Below are positions 63,401 to 64,000 of a stretch of 64,000 bases of DNA, piece by piece. Position numbers and translations under genes: made by a program. The stretch spans positions 5,525,418-5,589,417 of the forward strand of contig OU696573.1 of NCBI GenBank assembly GCA_916048095.2, in the 5' to 3' direction. The notes under the pieces were generated by a model. The model made no database searches and was not told the origin of the DNA. It saw nothing but the letters and a program-made list of their open reading frames with translations. Positions within the stretch are counted from its first letter, which is position 1. The number at the start of each line of letters is the position of its first letter. Source of the DNA: Sacculina carcini. Taxonomy: Eukaryota; Arthropoda; Thecostraca; Sacculinidae.

Positions 63401-63564
63401 TCCGCAGTCCTTGCAACCTCCGGCACAGGTATGCTCTCCAGGCTGAGTGTAGCGCGTTTGACATTCCTCGCAGAAATATTTCGTGTCGAGGAATGCCGTG
63501 ATCTTCGTGATGACGTCGAAATGGTGATGGTGATGATACAAATATAGATGATGATGTCCTGTGC
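60476..63564 (-). CDS. Protein-primed family B DNA polymerase, main exon
   Basis: About 1030 aa. It replicates the element from its ends. In order: a Cys/His-rich N-terminal region with several zinc-finger-like pairs (residues 36-145); exonuclease motifs FYDFE (162-166), AQGYDNNI (236-243) and YCRDD (359-363); a nuclease-like insertion around YKVDGYAK and FEFLGCYFHGH (about 458-483) common in Polinton polymerases; polymerase motif A YVDVCSLYPYI (588-598), motif B KLCLNSQWGK (782-791) and motif C YCDTDSV (891-897). All catalytic acids are present. The reading frame is open to TGA 60476-60478. The first in-frame ATG lies within the intron, so the true N-terminus comes from the upstream exon. 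Confidence 0.93.
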
Positions 63565-63652
63565 CTGAAACACACACATGCGAATTAATGCAAATTTAAT
63601 TATATGAATGCAAATAATTAACGCTAACGGAATATTTTTTCGAATTACTCAC
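63565..63652 (-). other. 88-bp spliceosomal intron in the Polinton polymerase gene
   Basis: On the minus strand the donor is GTGAGTAA at 63652 and the acceptor TGTGTTTCAG ending at 63565. It is AT-rich, with an in-frame stop just inside the donor. Exon 1 ends after the first base of a codon and the main exon supplies the other two, so the phase fits. Confidence 0.85.
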
Positions 63653-64000
63653 CGAAGGTTGCGCCGAGTCGCCCAAAATGATCCGTCGAGTAGACATGGA
63701 CCCGGTACTCCGACCAACCAGCCACCAACTTTTGGAGCTCCCGCAAGCCCATGCTGGGCAGGGAAAAGTCTACCCCGGAATGTTCACACAATTCCCTGGC
63801 CTCAGACATGAAACTTGCGGGGTCCCTTGCCAGACGATGCATCCGCACACGGAAGGCGCTCGACGCGGCGTGGTTCTCCGCAATGTACCTGGCAGCAACC
63901 AGTGCCCGGGGCAAGCACTGTGTGCCAAGTACACGGAAGAAACAGTTCTTCCGGGAGAACCACGTGGCGAAATCGCCGGTGTTCTTGAGCCGCGCCGAGC
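63653..64000 (-). CDS. Polinton DNA polymerase B, upstream exon (partial)
   Basis: Open from the window edge to the donor at 63652. Contains CLPRALVAARYIAENH, the N-terminal region (CLPRA motif) that precedes the exonuclease domain in many Polinton polymerases, followed by a helical stretch (LCEHSGVDFSLPSMGLREL) and a beta-like strand (YRVHVYS). The start codon lies beyond 64000. Confidence 0.85.

Larger units (their letters stand above)
57087..64000 (-). mobile_element. Polinton/Maverick copy 1 (integrase-side part), leaving the window
   Basis: From the terminal repeat inward, all on the minus strand: integrase, 175-aa protein, pX-like protein, packaging ATPase, a small hydrophobic ORF, and protein-primed DNA polymerase B. 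Genes are packed with 1-nt and 16-nt overlaps and a 34-nt gap. The combination of retroviral-type integrase, FtsK/HerA-type ATPase and pPolB defines Polintons, which are related to the adintoviruses. Capsid and protease genes are not in the window and would lie beyond 64000. Confidence 0.94.

Overview
The window is eukaryotic, repeat-rich DNA, most likely from an arthropod. The evidence is repeated blocks of TTAGG/CCTAA (the arthropod-type telomere word, here interstitial) and a transposon mix typical of invertebrates: L2/CR1-like and other LINEs, Ty3/Gypsy elements with a tRNA primer site ending TGGTGACCCC, Penelope-like elements, piggyBac, hAT, Helitron-like units, Polintons and tRNA-derived SINEs. 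I see no host gene. Nearly all coding capacity belongs to mobile elements, many of them nested.

Layout. 1-12.8 kb: the end of one LINE, then a second LINE split by two Gypsy elements. Gypsy-1 (1982-6842) has one open gag-pol frame and nearly identical LTRs. Gypsy-2 (7046-12451) has a 4-bp target duplication and a frame change at a T run in pol. 12.8-18.9 kb: three minus-strand LINE copies; one was entered by another LINE and by a miniature LTR element (16344-18048), whose 5' LTR was itself entered by a 557-bp insert. 19.3-24.5 kb: an older LTR element with three in-frame stops in pol. 24.5-27.3 kb: a Penelope-like reverse transcriptase with an inverted 5' half, followed by a ~404-bp satellite. 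27.3-31.3 kb: Helitron-like hairpin ends, a 207-bp inverted repeat with decayed hammerhead motifs, a well-formed hammerhead core, a solo LTR and an hAT-like remnant.

32.0-35.45 kb: an internally deleted Polinton copy with three unfamiliar ORFs. 35.5-37.7 kb: a 16-bp tandem array and a LINE with an endonuclease. 37.7-41 kb: TTAGG blocks, minisatellites, a second solo LTR and a SINE. 41-57 kb: mostly decayed DNA holding three piggyBac fragments, SINEs, two integrase/pol fragments of the 19-24 kb family, a decayed copy of an uncharacterised repetitive protein family, an hAT deletion derivative with a perfect 8-bp duplication, and two hAT-like MITEs. 57.1-64.0 kb: the integrase end of a better preserved Polinton, all genes on the minus strand: integrase, a conserved 175-aa protein, a pX-like core protein, a packaging ATPase, a candidate small membrane protein, and a protein-primed family B DNA polymerase with an 88-bp intron whose first exon runs off the window.

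How the genes relate: the Polinton genes form one compact virus-like cassette (integration, packaging, replication). The other genes are independent selfish elements that inserted into each other, so the window reads as a stratified insertion record. All calls come from reading motifs by eye; no database search was possible.
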